64,000 nucleotides of DNA from JBNJFY01 sp051747265 (GCA_051747265.1 JBNJFY010000002.1:186001-250000); one strand, 5' to 3'. Positions 43,653-52,243 are shown, counted from the stretch's first letter. Notes: generated by a model not told the origin, from the letters alone. A program made the numbers and translations.

Positions 43653-44108
43653 ATGACTACCTCGACGACGCCCATTACCATCCAATCGTACCAGCCGGAA
43701 GACCGAGCTACGGTCCTTCGCCTACTGACCAACGCGGAACTGCCCACCGATGATCTGGATGATGAATTACTTTCCACATTTTTAATCGCTCGCACTCCAG
43801 AGGGCAAAGTGGTCGGATCCATCGGAATGCAGTCCTTTGAGGAAGGTGGATTGTTGCGCTCACTGGTGGTGGATCCCGCCTATCGCGGACGCGGTCTGGG
43901 TCAAGCTCTAATTGATGCCATGGAATCCCAAGCCACCGATCAAGACTTGGATCGCGTGTATCTGCTCACCCAAACCATCGACGAATACCTGAAACATTTA
44001 GGCTACCACGAATTCCCACGTCAAGATGTACCAGACCCCATCCTCCAAACCCAGGAATTCCAAGGCCTCTGCCCCGACTCCGCCGTGTGTATGTCCAAAC
44101 AACTCTGA
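43653..44108 (+). CDS. arsN2: GNAT acetyltransferase, ArsN2-like
   Basis: A 151-residue GNAT protein. Acetyl-CoA motif A is LRSLVVDPAYRGRGLGQALI. ArsN2 features are LLTNAELPTDDL near the start, VYLLTQTIDEYLKHLGYHEF, and the C-terminal QGLCPDSAVCM. ArsN-type enzymes acetylate amino-arsenicals such as phosphinothricin analogues or related toxins. No ars operon is adjacent; the methyltransferase upstream is the only partner. Function is inferred from family. The ATG at 43653 is chosen over a longer reading overlapping the upstream gene. Confidence 0.72.
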   Translation: MTTSTTPITIQSYQPEDRATVLRLLTNAELPTDDLDDELLSTFLIARTPEGKVVGSIGMQSFEEGGLLRSLVVDPAYRGRGLGQALIDAMESQATDQDLDRVYLLTQTIDEYLKHLGYHEFPRQDVPDPILQTQEFQGLCPDSAVCMSKQL

Positions 44109-44110
44109 AC

Positions 44111-44133
44111 TGAAAGGGTCGCCAGACCTTTCA
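44111..44133. repeat. Short REP-like hairpin of type A
   Basis: TGAAAGGGTC-GCC-AGACCTTTCA, the closing hairpin motif of element A, 2 bp past the acetyltransferase stop. Confidence 0.65.
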
Positions 44134-44247
44134 AGGTCAGAATTTATATATCTACCTGTGGTGGAGATGCATTTATAACGCTAAGAAGAACTCATATTTA
44201 TTTTTGACCCTCGCACGTCTTCGACCCAACGAGATCAAGAACTCACC

Positions 44248-44293
44248 GACCTCCAATCGTGACGTCCCCCAGGGACCGTCACATTCGAGCGTC
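44248..44293. repeat. Modular REP-like element, type C
   Basis: GAC-CTCCAAT-C-GTGAC-GTCCC-loop-GGGAC-C-GTCAC-ATTCGAG-CGTC. Intact stems. It lies in the convergent gap between the acetyltransferase and bactofilin-like genes. Confidence 0.88.
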
Positions 44294-44337
44294 TAGAAAA
44301 TAAAATAAATACCTAATCGGCTGGCGTGATTTATACC

Positions 44338-45477
44338 TCACTCCCCAACCGACGGCCCAGCTCTATTCGGCGACTGACTAACCGCCCAGATATACTGTAC
44401 GACACTTCCCAACCCAAAAAACAGTAGCACCGCATTCACAATGCCTCCGATGAAAGGTAAATTGGTCAAAATAGCGATATAGATAATACCCAACGCCAAT
44501 CCGTAATAATAGTGGACCGGATCCACTTCACCTTTAACGTAATGGATACTCCACACCCCCAGCGACATGGCCACCAGCAAGTAGCTGATAAACAAGACCA
44601 TCGTATAGCTCAGCGCCAATAAGAGAGCTATGGGAATGGTGATCACCAGAATGGCTAACAAAATGATAACGATGGGAATAGCGAAGAAGGACAGCAATCC
44701 CCAGCCGGTACTTTTCCAGTACTGTTCACTGGCAAATTTGGCCATATCCACAGCGGTCTGCTGGAAGATCCAGATAAGTATCAGTCCGGTTAGCAACAGC
44801 GAAAGATAGAACCAGATTTTCATGAACACCAGTCCCCAGAAACCGCTCTCCTCAGTCTTTAGAATTAAATCCGGCGGAATCACACCCAGGTTTTCTCGGT
44901 GGATCGATTCGCTGCTGGTGATGGTCGTGCCATAGGCGGCCCGATACTTCTCCCCAAATACGATCTGATTGCTATATATTTCCACCGCCCCGTTTACCGT
45001 GCCATTGAGCTGCACATCCGCTCCCCCCAGCCGAAGCGTCCCTTCGATATGGCCGCCTTCCAGGATCACCGTTTCCGCCCCGATAAAGGCATTGCCACCG
45101 ATGCTCGCGTTTTCGCTAATCCGCACCTCTTGACCAGCCGCAAACAGATCGCCGTTTATCGTACCTTCGATGATCACCGTTTCCCCTGCGGTCATCAACA
45201 TATCGCCGATATCCCCATACACCGAAACCACCCGGGAGGCCACAAAAGCGTCATCGGTCACTTTTCCATTCATAGTGAAATTGCGAGCGGCCGCAAACAG
45301 ATCGTTATCCAGATAGCCAGCCACGTCTATACTTTCCCCGGAGAGCATCACATTATGACGCAGTGTATCTTGCGTAGGAATACGAATCACATCTTCCGCG
45401 CGGTAGGTGGCGGGTTGGGCCATGGTTGTAGTCGCGAACAGCAGGAGGGCATTGAGGATGAATAGACACGTTTTCAT
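44338..45477 (-). CDS. Bactofilin-like domain protein with C-terminal membrane helices
   Basis: A 379-residue protein. After a signal peptide (cleavage near MAQ), residues 30-190 form a repetitive beta-helix of the polymer-forming bactofilin type, with recurring VxIEGxIxGDLFAAGxEVxI units. About four hydrophobic helices follow between residues 215 and 365. Classical bactofilins are cytoplasmic; a signal peptide and membrane segments imply the helix faces the periplasm. It may scaffold envelope structures. Function is unknown, and it has no co-directional neighbour within 500 bp upstream. Confidence 0.75.
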   Translation of the reverse strand: MKTCLFILNALLLFATTTMAQPATYRAEDVIRIPTQDTLRHNVMLSGESIDVAGYLDNDLFAAARNFTMNGKVTDDAFVASRVVSVYGDIGDMLMTAGETVIIEGTINGDLFAAGQEVRISENASIGGNAFIGAETVILEGGHIEGTLRLGGADVQLNGTVNGAVEIYSNQIVFGEKYRAAYGTTITSSESIHRENLGVIPPDLILKTEESGFWGLVFMKIWFYLSLLLTGLILIWIFQQTAVDMAKFASEQYWKSTGWGLLSFFAIPIVIILLAILVITIPIALLLALSYTMVLFISYLLVAMSLGVWSIHYVKGEVDPVHYYYGLALGIIYIAILTNLPFIGGIVNAVLLFFGLGSVVQYIWAVSQSPNRAGPSVGE

Positions 45478-45632
45478 AACTCGAACCTTTCAGGTTGGAA
45501 AATGATAAGGGGGCTTCAAAGAGCTAGATCATTGGAAAGATAGGAGTTACACCCATGAAACCCGGCCTGAAAAATTAGGATGATTCTGTGGAGCCTATTG
45601 GGCACAGTATGTAAGAGAAAGGCTACTCACTA

Positions 45633-45679
45633 GACATCCGATAGTGACCGTTCACCAGAACGCGTCACATCCGATCGTC
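45633..45679. repeat. Modular REP-like element, type C-prime
   Basis: GAC-ATCCGAT-A-GTGAC-CGTTC-ACCA-GAACG-C-GTCAC-ATCCGAT-CGTC. The inner stem is CGTTC/GAACG. It is enclosed by CACTAGAC and GTCTAGTG, a perfect 8-base inverted repeat. Confidence 0.88.
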
Positions 45680-45744
45680 TAGTGCCATAAGGACCTCCCC
45701 AGCATAACCCGACTCCGACATACTTTCAGAACTCGGAGTTACCT

Positions 45745-45765
45745 CGGAGGTCACGCTGTGAGGTC
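45745..45765. repeat. Partial modular element, type B (one half)
   Basis: GGAGGTCACGCTGTGAGGTC: the head half of type B, inverted. The tail half is missing. Confidence 0.65.
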
Positions 45766-45785
45766 CTGAAAAGGCTTTTGGAGGC

Positions 45786-45853
45786 GACGAGTGAGAGCAC
45801 TCGTCCGAGCGTTCTATTAAATTATCGCTGGTTGCAGTGCCTCACTGCAACCC
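45786..45853. repeat. Hairpin repeat D (GACGAGTG/CACTCGTC plus GCAGTGCC/TCACTGC)
   Basis: Two short hairpins in a fixed order: GACGAGTG..CACTCGTC with tail CGAGCGTT, then GGTTGCAGTG-CCT-CACTGCAACC. The same pair recurs near 46648, 47482, 49353 and 50383. Confidence 0.72.
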
Positions 45854-45861
45854 CAATCCCA

Positions 45862-45908
45862 GACATCCGATAGTGACCGTTCCCCAGAACGCGTCACATC
45901 CGATCGTT
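45862..45908. repeat. Modular REP-like element, type C-prime, second copy
   Basis: Same as 45633 except loop CCCA for ACCA and a terminal CGTT. It lies 229 bp downstream of its twin. A hairpin-less remnant (GAC, CCC, ATTCGAG, CGTC) follows at 45948-45964. Confidence 0.85.
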
Positions 45909-45996
45909 TAGTACCATTTAATAGCTACAGTGCAATAACTGAAAACTGACCCCATTCGAGCGTCTTCGGACCATAACGATAGCCAAACAGAGTCGC

Positions 45997-46605
45997 TCAC
46001 ATCGGCAACCGAACTCCAATTTGCAACTCTTTTCCGATGGGATAATCAGCCTCTTCAAACAGGGGCACCCCGAACTCATAAGCTGCATACCACGCTACCC
46101 GACCCGATTCCGGAGTAAATGCCAACGCAACATTCGCAGTACCCCAAACCAATCCCTCGCTATAATCCTCCCCCACCGCACCGGTAAGGTCACGACCATC
46201 TAGATAATGGAATATTCGATGACTGTACGTAGAACCCACGGTTACACTCGCCGCCACCCGATTGGTGATCTGGTTTTGAATCCCCATAGAACCACCCCAT
46301 TCAATGGCCGATGCGCTGTACCTCTGGCAATCGCTGCAGGGCAACGGATCCTCCGCTTGGGCCAAATCATTCCAGTACCCGGCATTCAGATCCACCACCA
46401 CAGCCAGGTCCTCCGCCCGGCCAAAACGGATCAGCTCCCGCTGGGCACCGATCTCTATACCCGGGCTGTATTGGATTCCATTGTTCGTACTGGTTGCCAC
46501 CGCGTCATTTCCATGCAACATCAGACCGGCGCTGAGATTCCATTGGCACAGAGCGGGAATGGGGGTGAGCAGGAGGAGAAAAAGAATGGTGGATAGATGT
46601 TTCAT
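45997..46605 (-). CDS. Secreted beta-strand protein, paralogue 1
   Basis: A 202-residue exported protein (signal ending in PALC-Q or PALCQ) with alternating strands, a GYWNDLAQ segment, a CxxC pair in PLPCSDCQRYSAS and a closing strand GKELQIGVRLPM. It resembles a small outer-membrane barrel. No family name is defensible. It is a diverged paralogue of the gene at 46800, with the same length, the same signal-plus-strand layout and the CxxC at the same place. The two genes are separated by a repeat block. It could be envelope-associated, function unknown. Confidence 0.62.
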   Translation of the reverse strand: MKHLSTILFLLLLTPIPALCQWNLSAGLMLHGNDAVATSTNNGIQYSPGIEIGAQRELIRFGRAEDLAVVVDLNAGYWNDLAQAEDPLPCSDCQRYSASAIEWGGSMGIQNQITNRVAASVTVGSTYSHRIFHYLDGRDLTGAVGEDYSEGLVWGTANVALAFTPESGRVAWYAAYEFGVPLFEEADYPIGKELQIGVRLPM

Positions 46606-46647
46606 GGGTGCTGGGGTCTATCTGCTCTTGGTTGATTCCGGTGTGGG

Positions 46648-46770
46648 GACGAGTGAGGGCACTCGTCCGAGCGTTTGTCAAGGCTGGTTGTAGTGCCTCA
46701 CTGTAAGCAGCACACCGAATAAGGCATAGTGAATGAGACATGGTCCAAGCGGACGCTTGAACCATTGGAG
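46648..46770. repeat. 123-bp direct repeat D, copy 1
   Basis: Hairpin D (GACGAGTG/CACTCGTC, then GTAGTGCCTCACT) plus a second hairpin GTCCAAGCG-GA-CGCTTGAAC. Copy 2 at 47482-47604 differs at only a few positions. Short reading frames inside are translation of the repeat, not genes. Confidence 0.85.
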
Positions 46771-46799
46771 CTTCGCCGCAGCCTTTCGGTATTGGTGAT

Positions 46800-47396
46800 C
46801 TACAACTTGTAACGAACCCCCATCGAAAATTGCTGCCAATATGGAATATCATTTTCCGATATGATGGGAAAGGCCAGCCGATAGTTGGAGTAGAAATTAA
46901 AACGCTCAGACGGCACGTGATACGTAATACCAAACTGTGTATTTCCAGCAATCACTCGCTCTTGAAAACCTGTTATATATGCCCGTGGATCACCCCCACT
47001 CTCATAGACATAATTTAGCCAATTCCATGATGGGCCAATCAACAACTGAACACTCCATTTATCCCAAATGGGATTATCGATGCCCACCAAACCCTGAAAA
47101 GTGACTTTTTCCTCATTAAACACCAAGCAATCATCGCATGATATGTTCTCATTGTTCGTGATTTTATCGCTCCAAAGTCCACCCTGTAGATTGACAATAA
47201 TGGAGATCTCATCATGAATCCCAATCTGTACCGCTTCCCATTGCGCCCCCAATTCCAAACCTAGGCTGTTTGTTGAGGTAGTTACTATCGCTTCCCTACT
47301 ATGATCCAGACTGAGCCCCCCATAAACCTGCCATTGCGCCAATGCAACTATGGGAAAACTGATAATGAGTAGAAAAGTCGAAAGTAAGCGTTTCAT
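46800..47396 (-). CDS. Secreted beta-strand protein, paralogue 2
   Basis: A 198-residue exported protein (signal MKRLLSTFLLIISFPIVALA-Q) of the same layout as its neighbour at 45997: GGLWSDKIT against GYWNDLAQ, the CxxC in ISCDDCLVFNEE, and a final strand QQFSMGVRYKL. The pair looks like an old tandem duplication. The start at 47396 gives the clean signal peptide; four extra residues upstream are possible. Function unknown; a small outer-membrane barrel is the most likely form. Confidence 0.62.
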   Translation of the reverse strand: MKRLLSTFLLIISFPIVALAQWQVYGGLSLDHSREAIVTTSTNSLGLELGAQWEAVQIGIHDEISIIVNLQGGLWSDKITNNENISCDDCLVFNEEKVTFQGLVGIDNPIWDKWSVQLLIGPSWNWLNYVYESGGDPRAYITGFQERVIAGNTQFGITYHVPSERFNFYSNYRLAFPIISENDIPYWQQFSMGVRYKL

Positions 47397-47481
47397 GCTC
47401 GTTGTCATGGTTATAAATCAGTTTATAAGGTGCCTTTTCGGAAAACTAAATTGTACCACTTCCGCTTTTCCAAAAGCTATC

Positions 47482-47604
47482 GACGAGTGAGGGCACTCGT
47501 CCGAGCGTTTGGCAAGACTGGTTGTAGTGCCTCACTGTAAGCAGCACACTGAATAAGGCATAGTGAATGAGACATGGTCCAAGCGGACGCTTGAACCATT
47601 GGAG
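47482..47604. repeat. 123-bp direct repeat D, copy 2
   Basis: Near-identical to 46648-46770, spaced 834 bp away. A further hairpin (CCAAGTG...CACTTGAACC) lies at about 47700-47735. Together they fill the 382-bp gap between paralogue 2 and the HNH-like gene. Confidence 0.85.
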
Positions 47605-47778
47605 GGCTTAATAATATGGACGGGTGGGGGCATTCATATGAGCGTGATTTTGTATTTACGAAGGTTGCGGTACTCGCTTCAACCTTTGTGGACTGTGATC
47701 CAAGTGACGCTTCGCTTAACACTTGAACCAGTTGGGGAAGATTGTATTTTAGAGTCTCAAAGCAATGTTTAATTCTCT

Positions 47779-48801
47779 TTACCTCTCAAAAATTTTTACA
47801 CCATGATCATCATCCCTCCGAACAATTATATTTTCTTTCATTATATTTAAGAACTCTCTGATATTTTTCTCAGAACTCAAATAATTAACTTCAGGCATTT
47901 TAACGTAGCTTAATTTTTTAATACTCTCATCTTCAATAGCCCTTTCCAAATTTCTATATATTTTCAGAGTATTATCTTCAGCTAAAGGTAACAACACTCC
48001 TCTCTTAAAAATTACGCCTTCGATGTCGAGTGAAAAAATCACCAACAACGACCTTAATCTATTAGGTTCAATTACTAAATAGATACCATCTTCTGAATTT
48101 TCGATAGTACCACTTCTTAAAACGAAATGTTTGTATTCAAAATTTTTTATCCCCATGACCTTTTCAACAAGTGTCCTTATTGACCTTAAAAAAAGATAGG
48201 CATGACCAAAGCGATAAAAGGCCAGCAAATGTGCAATTCTAAGCATTGCTCGATGGTACTTCTCTACATTCCATTCACCAAATTGAAATTTTAACTCCAG
48301 CCCTTCATTTTCTTTTAATTTTCGTAATATTGCTTCTAAATCATTCGGATTTGACCTATGCTCATGATATTCAATTTCAATATTGTTCACATCGGACAAA
48401 TTCACTATACCATTTACTTTATACCTATCAAAAAAATGAAAGGTTGTATCAAATTCTAAATCCATCTCTGAATTCGTAGCATTTATTGATTTTATTGCAT
48501 TTCCAACCTCAACATCAAGATTATACCCCGCATAATTATTACACTCATTACAAGTAACAATCTTTCCATTACCACCATATACTCTTGGAGGCACATCTTC
48601 GATCGTAAAATGAAGATCGATTTTTTCACTAGGATGAACTAAATCTCTTGAAAGCCCCCTAAAACAAGTGGGACAAAAACATATGGGCCTAAATGGGATT
48701 TCTTTCTTTATATTAATAATCCCACCATTCTCTATAAGAGCAAAATTATTAGCATATATATCATATATTTTCTCTCTCTTTTTTTGATTATCACTTTTCA
48801 T
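47779..48801 (-). CDS. HNH-endonuclease-like zinc protein, AT-rich
   Basis: A 340-residue protein whose N-terminal 100 residues look like an HNH fold: a zinc pair in CFCPTC (41-46), an HFTIEDVPP strand (64-72), a GG turn and a second pair in TCNECNNYAG (83-92). The HNH His that usually precedes the V-P-P position is Asp here (IEDVPP). The rest is alpha/beta, with no motif I recognise. It would be cytoplasmic. AT content is clearly higher than its neighbours and it sits among repeats, which fits recent transfer. A defence or mobile-element role is possible but unproven. AGAGG seven bases upstream supports the start at 48801. Confidence 0.55.
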   Translation of the reverse strand: MKSDNQKKREKIYDIYANNFALIENGGIINIKKEIPFRPICFCPTCFRGLSRDLVHPSEKIDLHFTIEDVPPRVYGGNGKIVTCNECNNYAGYNLDVEVGNAIKSINATNSEMDLEFDTTFHFFDRYKVNGIVNLSDVNNIEIEYHEHRSNPNDLEAILRKLKENEGLELKFQFGEWNVEKYHRAMLRIAHLLAFYRFGHAYLFLRSIRTLVEKVMGIKNFEYKHFVLRSGTIENSEDGIYLVIEPNRLRSLLVIFSLDIEGVIFKRGVLLPLAEDNTLKIYRNLERAIEDESIKKLSYVKMPEVNYLSSEKNIREFLNIMKENIIVRRDDDHGVKIFER

Positions 48802-49030
48802 TTTAAGCCTCTCTTGTGTAAGAGTTAAGTTCAAGATTGCATTTCCCTATCTAACACATGTGTTATGTCCGAGAACGTATTAACTCCTACTATCAACTAT
48901 ATGGGAAAATTATTTCTATCCCATTCGGACGTCACTTGTGTTAATCCACTCCTCATTTATCTCATATATATTGATTCCGACTATCCAGTTTTTCGACCCT
49001 TTCAGACATCTATCTGAACCTCAGGTTCCC

Positions 49031-49425
49031 ACCATAGCGCAAGCGTCCGCTTGTGCTAAGATAAATCAGCCGAGTCATTACACTAACTCAAGTATGTAGA
49101 TTTTCACTTAATCCGCTACCTATCACTACCTAACGAATTCTATATAGTGGAAACCCATCAATTATTCCACCATCCTCGAAAAACACTTGTACTACCGGGT
49201 AGTTGCCATCAATTGCTATAGCCCCTAAACTGATTTACCTATCTACCTGGATGAGCGTCCAATAGCAATGCAGATTTATCTAACCCGACCCTTTCAGATA
49301 TACCCTGATCCTCCGGTTGCAGCGGCGGTCCTAGAAGGTCTTGTGGAGGCGACGAGTGAGGGCACTCGTCTGAGCGTTTTGCAAGGCTGGTTGCAGTGCC
49401 TCACTGCAACTGCAACCGCTACTGC
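49031..49425. repeat. 395-bp direct repeat, copy 1 (with A- and D-type hairpins)
   Basis: Opens with the hairpin TAGCGCAAGCG-TC-CGCTTGTGCTA. It contains a stretch (49131-49265) repeated almost unchanged at 50161-50295, an A-like CGACCCTTTCAG motif and the D hairpin pair. Together with 48802-49030 this makes 651 bp without a gene. Confidence 0.87.
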
Positions 49426-49452
49426 CTGCTGGCACACCGTACTTGCATATAT

Positions 49453-49992
49453 TTATGGTGATACGAAGTAAATTATCTTAACAATGTCATTTGTGAAGGG
49501 GCTAATGTTAATTGAAATACCACTGTAATCATGATTTGGGTAATTAAATGCGACAAATTTTACAGGATCTCCAATTTTTGAATGTAGGATTTTTAAATCT
49601 TGACCGAACTTTTGTTGTAAGCTAGTCTCAGAATCACCAACTCTAACTGAATACCCCTTAATAGTTACAGGCCACGAAGATCCTTTGATTTCTAAGCGTG
49701 TAATTTTTCCATTGGTATCTTCTTTATCATATCTAAAATGAATCTTGTTACTCCCCCAAATGAATGTTTTGGTAAATTGACCATCCTTAACAGAACTCGT
49801 ATTACCAAGTAGTTGCTGTAAAGCTTGTGATTGTCCATTAGTAGCATTGAGCTGACTAATTGTTATACCATTGAAAGTAACTGCATGATATTGTGCTTCA
49901 GTAATATAATTTATTCGATCTTGAGCAATACCCTGGTTTTGTAGACCTACAAAATTGCAGAACAAAAAAATAAATATCGATAGATTTTTCAT
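49453..49992 (-). CDS. Small secreted protein of unknown function
   Basis: A 179-residue protein with a signal peptide (MKNLSIFIFLFCNFVG, cleavage near IAQ). The mature part has beta strands (FIWGSNKIHFRYDKEDTNG, SWPVTIKGYSVRVGDS) and a Tyr/Phe-rich end. The GYSVRVGDSETSLQQKFGQDL pattern is like small bacterial lipoprotein-type folds that bind a ligand or partner, but I cannot name the family. It lies inside a 1.03-kb direct duplication of the flanking repeat and is AT-rich. Confidence 0.6.
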   Translation of the reverse strand: MKNLSIFIFLFCNFVGLQNQGIAQDRINYITEAQYHAVTFNGITISQLNATNGQSQALQQLLGNTSSVKDGQFTKTFIWGSNKIHFRYDKEDTNGKITRLEIKGSSWPVTIKGYSVRVGDSETSLQQKFGQDLKILHSKIGDPVKFVAFNYPNHDYSGISINISPFTNDIVKIIYFVSP

Positions 49993-50062
49993 GGGAATAG
50001 TAATACTTGGTCAAGTAGACACTTCGCTTAGCACTTGAACCAGCTCTGGGGTAAAATACCCC

Positions 50063-50460
50063 ACCATAGCGCAAGCGTCCGCTTGTGCTAAGATAAATCA
50101 GCCGAATCATTACACTAACTCAAGTATGTAGATTTACTTAAACCGTCACCTATCTCGACCTAACGAATTCTATATAGTGGAAACCCATCAATTATTCCAC
50201 CATCCTCGAAAAACACTTGTACTACCGGGTAGTTGCCATCAATTGCTATAGCCCCTAAACTGATTTACCTATCTACCTGGATGAGCGTCCAATAGGAATG
50301 CGGATTTATCTAACCCGACCCTATCAGAACTCCCTTGAACCTCCGGTTGCAGCGGCGGTCCTGAAAGGTCTTGTGGAGGCGACGAGTGAGGGCACTCGTC
50401 TGAGCGTTTTATAAGGCTGGTTGCAGTGCCTCACTGCAACTGCAACTGCAACCGCTACCG
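50063..50460. repeat. Direct repeat, copy 2, abutting the recN stop
   Basis: Same content as 49031-49425, about 1030 bp away. Its GCAGTT-word end meets the recN stop codon directly (stop at 50455-50457). It covers the whole recN-proximal side of the gap. Confidence 0.87.
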
Positions 50461-52170
50461 CCCACGGCCCACCGCACTCGCCTGACCAATCAACTCCCGT
50501 GCGCTTTCTAAGGACGCCTCGGTCACTTCCGTGCCGCTCATCAGGCTGGCTACTTCGCGGATGTGCTGGTCTTCGCTGAGGGGCGTGATGCGAGTGACCG
50601 TGCGGCCGTCGCGTTCGTGTTTTTGGACTTGGTAGTGGGTGTGGGCCTGGCTGGCGATCTGGGGTTGGTGGGTGATGGCCAGGATCTGGCAGTGGGCGGC
50701 TAGCGCGCGCATCTTCTGGCCCACTTTGGAGGAGACTTCCCCGCTAATCCCGCTGTCGATCTCGTCGAAGATCATCACGGGCAGACTTTGCTGCTTGGCC
50801 AGGATGGTTTTCAGGGCTAACATCACGCGGGAGATCTCCCCGCCGGAAGCGATCTTGGCCAGCGCTTTCATGCCTTCGCCTTTGTTGGTGGCAATGTAGA
50901 ATTCGATATCATCGGCGCCGTGCTCGGTGCAGCTCACCGCCTGACCTTCGATCTCGATGTCCTTGCCTTCGTCGGTGAGCCAATCTACGCGTACTTGAAA
51001 CTGAGCGTCTTTCATGCCTAGCTGGTGCAGCTCCCCGGCAATGTCAGTGGACAGCTCCTCGCCGATGGCAATACGCTCCTCATGCAAATTGAGAGCGGCT
51101 TCTTTAAGCGTCTCTCGTTGAGCGTCTAACTTCTGCTCCAGCTTTTCGATCTCCAGGTCGAAGTTCTGGGCCAGATCCACCTCTTTTTGAATCTCTTTGT
51201 GGTATTCGATCAACTCGGGGATGGTGCGGGTGTACTTTTTCTGCAGACGATTGAGCTCGGTGAGCCGACCGCGAACTTTTTCCAGCCGCTGGGGATTAAA
51301 CTCAATCCCATTGCGATACTGCTCAGTGAACCGGGCCATCTCCTGCACGCTGATCCGCGCGGCTTCGATCTCTTCGATATAGTTCTCAAAATCGCTGTCG
51401 ATTCGGGCAATGTCCCGCAACTGATCTTTGATCTCGTGGAGCAGATCCATGGCGTTCACCTCGCCGTCAGAGCTCAGCTCTACAATGTGGGCGGCATGCT
51501 GATCCAGATCTTCGGCGTTATCCAGCACCCGAAGTTCTTCGTGGAGCTCTTCTTCTTCGCCCACTTCCAGTTCGGCTTCGTCCAGCTCCTGCACTTGGAA
51601 CTCGTAGAGCTGCAACTTATCGCGTAGGTCGCGTTCACGTCGCTTGAGCGCCCGCAGCTCGCGTTCCAGATCCCGGAAATCCTGGTAGGCTTCTCGGTAC
51701 TCCGCGGTCACTGATTCCAGCGAACCGAAGCTGTCTACCACCACGCGATGGTGCTCTGGTTTAAGCAACAGCTGGTGATCGTGTTGCCCGTGTAGATCTA
51801 CCAAGTAATCGCCCACGGCTTTAAGTACGGTGATGGTCACCGGGGTGTCGTTGATGAATCCCCGACTGCCTGAGGAGCGGATTTCTCGGCGCAGTATCAG
51901 ATCTTCGCGGTACTCTACGGCGTTGTCGTCCAGCAGCTTGCGGATCGGTTCGTGCTGCCCAATATGGATCTCTGCTTCGGTGATCGCTTTGTCGGCTCCG
52001 TGCCGGATCACGTCGGTGTCTGCCCGCTCGCCCAGAATCATATTTAACGCCCCGATGATGATCGACTTCCCGGCGCCGGTCTGTCCCGTTAGTATGTTGA
52101 GTCCGGGCTGCATGGCCACACTGAGCTCGTCAATCAGCGCAAAATCTCGAATGTAGAGTTTTTTGATCAC
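50455..52170 (-). CDS. recN: DNA repair protein RecN
   Basis: A 571-residue SMC-like ATPase. Walker A is LTGQTGAGKSIIIGALNMILG at residues 28-48 (in part). Two long coiled-coil segments carry many Glu and Leu. The C-terminal SGGEISRVMLALKTI signature and Walker B PVMIFDEIDSGISG follow, as does the D-loop. RecN helps hold and repair double-strand breaks. The start is GTG at 52170, placing the first strand MIKKLYIRDFALIDEL where family members begin. The upstream 909 bp is repeat-filled. Confidence 0.97.
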   Translation of the reverse strand: MIKKLYIRDFALIDELSVAMQPGLNILTGQTGAGKSIIIGALNMILGERADTDVIRHGADKAITEAEIHIGQHEPIRKLLDDNAVEYREDLILRREIRSSGSRGFINDTPVTITVLKAVGDYLVDLHGQHDHQLLLKPEHHRVVVDSFGSLESVTAEYREAYQDFRDLERELRALKRRERDLRDKLQLYEFQVQELDEAELEVGEEEELHEELRVLDNAEDLDQHAAHIVELSSDGEVNAMDLLHEIKDQLRDIARIDSDFENYIEEIEAARISVQEMARFTEQYRNGIEFNPQRLEKVRGRLTELNRLQKKYTRTIPELIEYHKEIQKEVDLAQNFDLEIEKLEQKLDAQRETLKEAALNLHEERIAIGEELSTDIAGELHQLGMKDAQFQVRVDWLTDEGKDIEIEGQAVSCTEHGADDIEFYIATNKGEGMKALAKIASGGEISRVMLALKTILAKQQSLPVMIFDEIDSGISGEVSSKVGQKMRALAAHCQILAITHQPQIASQAHTHYQVQKHERDGRTVTRITPLSEDQHIREVASLMSGTEVTEASLESARELIGQASAVGRGR

Positions 52171-52243
52171 GGCGAGGGTGAAGTCTTTGAGTGAAAATCA
52201 ATCCGCTGCTTATTGGAGTCCAATATATAAAGGTTATTGGATT

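Noticed and set aside
46505..46951. Minus-strand reading frame resembling one at 47477-47722
   Set aside because: Both are read-through of the 123-bp D repeat. Codon use and start context do not support a gene.
49268..49471. Small plus-strand frame upstream of the secreted protein
   Set aside because: It lies wholly within the 395-bp repeat and is not preserved in copy 2.
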